Positions 60,419 to 64,000 of a stretch of 64,000 nt of DNA are shown in pieces. The stretch lies in NCBI RefSeq assembly GCF_019468465.1, contig NZ_CP080519.1:9293001-9357000 (forward strand), given 5' to 3'. Position 1 is the first letter of the stretch, and every line of letters starts with the position of its first letter. Source of the stretch: Amycolatopsis sp. DSM 110486 (lineage in GTDB: Bacteria > Actinomycetota > Actinomycetes > Mycobacteriales > Pseudonocardiaceae). Both the position numbers and the translations under genes were made by a program. The notes under the pieces are model-generated. The model saw nothing but the letters and a program-made list of their open reading frames with translations. It was not told the DNA's origin and made no database searches.

Positions 60419-61498
60419 ATGCGACGATTCCGGTGGTGGTGGGGAGCCCTCGTCCTCGCCTGCGTGGCTGTGCTCGCGGGCTTCTTCGCGTTCTCCGGCC
60501 CCGGGCTCAAACCCGGCCAGCCGCTGCCGCGCAAAGGGCCGCCCGGCACAGGCCCGCTGACGGTCGTGGCGATCGGTGACAGCACCGTGTCCGGTGAGGG
60601 CGCCGGCGACTACACCCCCGACACCGACGGCCGCAACGGCGACTGGTGCCATCGCTCGGCCAACGCGTTCGTGCAGAAGGTCCGCATTCCGGACGTCACG
60701 GCGCGGGTGAACCTGGCGTGTTCGGGCGCGCCGGCGGAGCAGGTGTCGCTGGGCGGCGTGAAGCAGTGGGGTGAGCCGTCGCAGGCGCAGCAGCTGGCCG
60801 CGGTGGTGAAAAACCACCGGGTGGCCGCCGTGGTGATCGCGATCGGCGCCAATGACGACCCGAAGTTCTCCACGCAGGTGTCCGAGTGCTTCAAGGCGTG
60901 GTTCTCGGTGAGCGCGCCGTCGTGCAACGTGGCGCTGCAGAAGACGTGGCAGTCCAAAGTGGACGCGATGGTGCCGAAGGTGGTCAACGCCGTCGGCGAT
61001 GTGAAGAAGGTGCTGGCCCAGGCGGGTTACGTGCCGGCCGACTACCAGCTCGTGGTGCAGTCCTACGCCACGCCCGTCGCCACGGACGTTCCGCCTGGGT
61101 TGCAGAACCTCGACGGCTGCCCGTTTCGCACCGACGACCTGCAGTGGATCTCGACCACGGGCATCACCACGCTCTCGGCGGGTCTGAAGCAGGCCGCCGT
61201 GCAGTCCGGCGCGCGGTTCCTGGACCTGGCGCGCGCGGGTGAGCACCACGAGGCGTGCAGCGGCGGGGCGAACCCCGCTTCGGAGTGGTTCACGCGCCTG
61301 ACGCTGCACCTGAGCGATCTGGGCCAAGCGGACCGGGCGCAGCACGCGCTGCAGGAGTCGTTCCACCCCAACGCCGCGGGGCACGCCGCGATCGCCGACT
61401 GCCTCTCGGAGTTCCTCGCCGGGCGTGACGAGCTCGCCGCCTGCCTTTCCGGGCCCGACGGCAAGCTCCACGCCGTGCCCGAGGTCGCCAACCGCTGA
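60419..61498 (+). CDS. Exported/anchored SGNH hydrolase
   Basis: A 359-residue protein with an N-terminal membrane anchor or signal (WWWGALVLACVAVLAGFFAFSG), an AIGDSTVSGEG block with the nucleophile serine, IAIGANDDPKF and the C-terminal ESFHPNAAGHAAI with His. The usual Asp before this His is replaced by Ser. Cysteine pairs suggest an extracytoplasmic enzyme, perhaps an esterase on cell-wall or host polymers. Confidence 0.83.
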   Translation: MRRFRWWWGALVLACVAVLAGFFAFSGPGLKPGQPLPRKGPPGTGPLTVVAIGDSTVSGEGAGDYTPDTDGRNGDWCHRSANAFVQKVRIPDVTARVNLACSGAPAEQVSLGGVKQWGEPSQAQQLAAVVKNHRVAAVVIAIGANDDPKFSTQVSECFKAWFSVSAPSCNVALQKTWQSKVDAMVPKVVNAVGDVKKVLAQAGYVPADYQLVVQSYATPVATDVPPGLQNLDGCPFRTDDLQWISTTGITTLSAGLKQAAVQSGARFLDLARAGEHHEACSGGANPASEWFTRLTLHLSDLGQADRAQHALQESFHPNAAGHAAIADCLSEFLAGRDELAACLSGPDGKLHAVPEVANR

Positions 61499-61507
61499 GC
61501 GGCGGCA

Positions 61508-61807
61508 CTAGAGGTCGAGCGCAGCCCGCAGTGCGACGTCGATCTGTTCCTGCACTTCCTGGTCGATCTCGGCGATGCGCTCGTCGAACCACGGCCGGTA
61601 CAGCCGGGTCAGGTTGAGCGTGGACACCCAGTACCGCGCGTCGACCGCGACGCCCAGAATGTCCTGCGGGTCACGGTCGAGCAGTTCGGTGCCGAGCAGC
61701 CAGGGTCGCTCGGACTCGTTCACCCCGTCCGACGACAGGAGCACCACGGTGCGTTCCCGGGCCGGTTCGGTCGGCGGATGGTACGTCCAGACTTCACCCC
61801 TGCGCAC
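61508..61807 (-). CDS. MazF/PemK-like toxin candidate
   Basis: A 99-residue protein beginning MRRGEVWTYHPPTEPARERTVVLLSSD, the typical MazF/PemK start (RGEVWT plus RP/VVLL strand), with VAVDARYWVSTLNLTRLYRPW further on. GTG 61807 gives this start; longer versions read through the antitoxin gene. It overlaps the antitoxin by 14 bp. MazF family members cut mRNA; activity here is inferred. Confidence 0.72.
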   Translation of the reverse strand: MRRGEVWTYHPPTEPARERTVVLLSSDGVNESERPWLLGTELLDRDPQDILGVAVDARYWVSTLNLTRLYRPWFDERIAEIDQEVQEQIDVALRAALDL

Positions 61808-62021
61808 GCATGTCCTTTTCCGCCGCGGTCCGTTCCACCTCGTCCGCCTCGGCCGCCGGCGCGATCGGCGCCTGCTGCGGGGTGTAGCCCGTGCGCACCG
61901 CCTCCCGCCGAGCCGCCTTGGACAACCAGGACGAGACCGAGATCCCGTGCGCTTTCGCAGCTCGTTCGGCGAACTCGAGCGCACCACTGTCGAGAGAAAG
62001 GGTGACCTTACGTGTTGCCAT
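61794..62021 (-). CDS. Antitoxin candidate, ribbon-helix-helix-like
   Basis: A 75-residue protein MATRKVTLSLDSGALEFAERAAKAHG with a short beta strand, two helices (ISVSSWLSKAARREAV) and an acidic, flexible C-terminus (AADEVERTAAEKDMRA). This is the layout of RHH-type antitoxins. The ATG at 62021 has AAAAGG upstream. It is first in the operon and overlaps the toxin start. Confidence 0.74.
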   Translation of the reverse strand: MATRKVTLSLDSGALEFAERAAKAHGISVSSWLSKAARREAVRTGYTPQQAPIAPAAEADEVERTAAEKDMRAQG

Positions 62022-62293
62022 ACCTTTTATCGTACCAGCGGTCGGGCTTGGAGGCGCCACAGCGACGTCACCTCCCCGGCACGGGCGGCGTGAAGGGGGT
62101 CTTCGGTGGCAGCCGCCTTCGGGTGCCGCGGTGTCGTGTCGATGCGGCCGGCTACGCGTAGACCCGCGGCGCTGACGAGGTCCAGAAGTTCGGCGCGGGT
62201 TCGCGGCCCGGGCCGGCTCCGGAAGTCGCCCGATCCGGTGTGGCGGTACTCGCCGGCCGGTGAGCGGGTTCGCGGCCTGCCATGCTGGCGCGG
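62022..62293. other. Gap with possible minus-strand remnant
   Basis: No complete gene is seen. A minus-strand frame (ELLDLVSAAGLRVAGRID and nearby) has coding-like composition but no start or recognisable family. The TA promoter likely lies at its left end, where an AT-rich TACGATAAAAGG tract occurs on the minus strand. Confidence 0.35.
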
Positions 62294-63031
62294 ATGACGG
62301 ACACGGGATACGCGCGGCTGCGGCTGGAGGTGCGGGTCGACGAGGTCGACGGGGTCCGGACGCCGCAGGTGGTGCCACTGGTGGACGGGCGGATCCTCGG
62401 GCTCGGCGTGGAAGCGCACGCGGTGCGCGGTGACTACGGCCGGGGAACGGATCCGGATGTGCTGCTCGGGCGGCGCAGCCCGCTGCGTCCACCCGACGTG
62501 GGCCTGGAGCTGTTCGACGAACGGCCGCGGGCGCCGCTGTGGCGGGGCTCGCGGGCCGAGGATCCGGTGGCGATCTCCGTGCGGGTCGAGCGGGAGAACG
62601 CGGGCTGGGGCGCGCCGCACGACGCGGTGGTGTGGGCAGACTGGCAGGTCCAGCGGTGGGAAGGGCTGACGCCGCCGGAGGCGGCGCGGTTCGATCCCGG
62701 GCAGTGCTTCGAGGAGCTGATCCGCGCGGACGTCGACCGGTGGTGGGAGGACGTGCCGAGGCGGGTGGCGCGGCGCGTGGTGTCGGTGCTGGACGACCGG
62801 CCCGGGGTTCTCGGGCAGTGGGGGTTCGGGTTGCTCGGCGGGCGGGGCTGGATGATCGGGGACGACGGCGAGGTGGAGATCTCCGTCGTCGGCCCCGGGG
62901 GCCGGCACTACCTCCGGTTCGGCCGCGATCCCCTGGGCGATCCCGATGCCGAGGCCGGCCGGATCCTCGACCGGCTCGGCGACACGCACCCCGAACGGTT
63001 GCCGGCGACGGTGCGCTCGACCGTGGTGTAG
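62294..63031 (+). CDS. Hypothetical actinobacterial protein
   Basis: A 245-residue protein without signal peptide or membrane helices. It begins MTDTGYARLRLEVRVDEVDGV, has aromatic and acidic patches (WADWQVQRWEGLTPPEAARF) and ends in a small helical part. I do not recognise the family. ATG at 62294, with another at 62282. Confidence 0.65.
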   Translation: MTDTGYARLRLEVRVDEVDGVRTPQVVPLVDGRILGLGVEAHAVRGDYGRGTDPDVLLGRRSPLRPPDVGLELFDERPRAPLWRGSRAEDPVAISVRVERENAGWGAPHDAVVWADWQVQRWEGLTPPEAARFDPGQCFEELIRADVDRWWEDVPRRVARRVVSVLDDRPGVLGQWGFGLLGGRGWMIGDDGEVEISVVGPGGRHYLRFGRDPLGDPDAEAGRILDRLGDTHPERLPATVRSTVV

Positions 63032-63079
63032 CGGCCGGTGGTGGTGCTCTGCCCACGGGGAAAGCACCACCACCGGCAG

Positions 63080-63532
63080 TCACAACGTCGGCGAACGCCC
63101 TTCGAACGGCGTCGACAGCACCACCGTCGTCCGGGTCGACACCTTCGCCGCTTCCCGGATCCGTCGCAGCAGGTCCTCCAGCCCCAGCGGCGAAGCGACG
63201 CGCACCAGCAGGATGTACGACTCGTCGCCGGCGACCGAGTAGCAGGACTCGATCTCCGTGATGTGCTGGATGCGCTGCGGGTAGTCGTCGGGGGCGGCCG
63301 GGTCGTTGGGGGTCAGCGAGATCAGAGCGGTGAGCGGGAGGCCGATCTGCTCGCCGTCGAGGCGGGCGGTGTAGCCGAGGATCACGCCGCGCTGTTCCAG
63401 CCTCCGCACGCGCTGGTGCACGGCCGACACCGACAGCCCCACGCGCTCGGCGAGGTCGGTGAAGCTGCGCCGGCCGTCGGCGGCGAGCTCCTGCACGATG
63501 GCCTGGTCGAGCGGCTCGAGGGGGCCGCTCAT
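63080..63532 (-). CDS. Lrp/AsnC-family regulator
   Basis: A 150-residue regulator: winged helix LDQAIVQELAADGRRSFTDLAERVGLSVSAVHQRVRRLEQRGVI and the RAM ligand domain with ITEIESCYSVAGDESYILLVRVAS. Likely responds to an amino acid. It overlaps the M24 peptidase gene by 4 bp, suggesting it regulates peptide or amino acid use. Confidence 0.9.
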   Translation of the reverse strand: MSGPLEPLDQAIVQELAADGRRSFTDLAERVGLSVSAVHQRVRRLEQRGVILGYTARLDGEQIGLPLTALISLTPNDPAAPDDYPQRIQHITEIESCYSVAGDESYILLVRVASPLGLEDLLRRIREAAKVSTRTTVVLSTPFEGRSPTL

Positions 63533-64000
63533 GCTTCGAGCACGACGAGGTCGTGCGGCCGCGTGTTCACGGCCTCGACGCCGGTCTCGGTGACCACGAC
63601 GATGTCCTCGATGCGGGCGCCCCAGCGGCCCGGCTGGTAGATGCCCGGCTCGACGCTGAACGCCATGCCCGGCTCCAGCGGCAGCGTGTTGCCCGCGATG
63701 ATGTAGGGCTCCTCGTGCACGTCGAGGCCGATGCCGTGGCCGGTGCGGTGGATGAAGAACTCGCCGAAGCCGGCGGCGTCGATCACGTCGCGCGCGGCGG
63801 CGTCGATGGACTCGGCCGTGGCGCCGGGGCGCACGGCGTCGACCGCGGCCTGCTGGGCCTGCTGCAGCACGGCGTAGGTCGAGGCGACGTCGGCGTCGCG
63901 CGGTTCGCCGACTGCGTAGGTGCGGGTGGAGTCGGAGTTGTAGCCCTCGGGCAGCGGGCCGCCGATGTCGACGACGACCACGTCGCCGCGCTCGATCACG
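63529..64000 (-). CDS. M24 aminopeptidase (Xaa-Pro type), 5' part beyond right edge
   Basis: The C-terminal ~157 residues of a pita-bread metallopeptidase. Visible metal ligands: Asp in VVVDIGGPL, Asp in YNSDSTRTY, His in HRTGHGIGLDVHEEP, Glu in FSVEPGIY and Glu in ARIEDIVVV. The start of the gene is past the window. Xaa-Pro aminopeptidases remove N-terminal residues before proline. Downstream of it, coupled, is the Lrp gene. Confidence 0.9.
   Translation of the reverse strand, partial: VIERGDVVVVDIGGPLPEGYNSDSTRTYAVGEPRDADVASTYAVLQQAQQAAVDAVRPGATAESIDAAARDVIDAAGFGEFFIHRTGHGIGLDVHEEPYIIAGNTLPLEPGMAFSVEPGIYQPGRWGARIEDIVVVTETGVEAVNTRPHDLVVLEA

Noticed and set aside
61794..63083. Long minus-strand frame of 429 codons
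   Set aside because: Only the last 75 codons look real (antitoxin); the rest is Pro/Arg/Ala low complexity opposite the 62294-63031 gene.
1..64000. CRISPR arrays, tRNA or rRNA genes
   Set aside because: No regularly spaced repeats and no cloverleaf-compatible GGTTCRA-type motif with a matching acceptor stem were found by eye.

Overview
The window is very GC-rich, densely coding actinobacterial DNA with many GTG starts. Its gene content includes RbpA, split Ppm1 and Lnt proteins, ECF42-type sigma factors with DGPF partners, an F420-type LLM oxidoreductase, a HelR-type RNA polymerase recycling ATPase and an Rpf-like transglycosylase. This fits Pseudonocardiaceae, most likely Amycolatopsis or a close relative; the genus is inferred. 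No tRNA, rRNA or CRISPR array was seen. A 28-bp site at 31530-31557 closely matches bacterial dif, so the window probably lies at the replication terminus, where insertions are usually tolerated.

Layout. Positions 1-2065 are the 5' end of a Tn3-family transposon that cut off the start of an SRPBCC gene. From 2.1 to 6.4 kb lie a TetR regulator, an SGNH hydrolase, a secreted trypsin-like protease, a CGNR regulator and a pentapeptide-repeat protein. From 6.6 to 9.1 kb a tyrosine integrase faces a zinc-finger/coiled-coil protein across an AT-rich operator region. From 9.4 to 21 kb come SBP56, a SprT-like protein, a TetR/TetX-like monooxygenase pair, an LLM oxidoreductase, MarR, an orphan ClpP, an AraC/NmrA pair and an ECF42 operon. 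From 21 to 31.5 kb come a TetR/SNF2-SWIM group, assorted metabolic genes and a TetR/AidB-like operon.

The most unusual stretch is 31485-32115. It has no convincing gene, a dif site, a 35-bp near-perfect palindrome and a second dif-shaped palindrome just upstream of a third Xer-type recombinase gene (32116-33111). From 33 to 47 kb are acyl-CoA ligase, GDPD, Rpf-like, MFS, thymidine kinase, rbpA (with a sigma-R-type promoter), ppm1, lnt, an amidohydrolase, a flavoprotein oxidase and a KamA-like radical SAM enzyme. At 48-50.6 kb helR has a rifamycin-associated element upstream. From 51 to 58 kb are a beta-lactamase fold protein, a sedolisin, a CBM56 beta-1,3-glucanase-like protein with a DasR-like site, and a second DGPF/ECF42 pair. 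An intact IS481-family element follows, then an NDK-like protein, an SGNH hydrolase, a toxin-antitoxin pair, an Lrp regulator and a truncated M24 peptidase at the right edge.

Together the genes suggest an accessory, stress-oriented terminus region. It holds regulator/enzyme pairs for xenobiotics, rifamycin and thiol-stress transcription responses, secreted hydrolases, and several recombination systems. All functions are read from sequence motifs; no database search was run.
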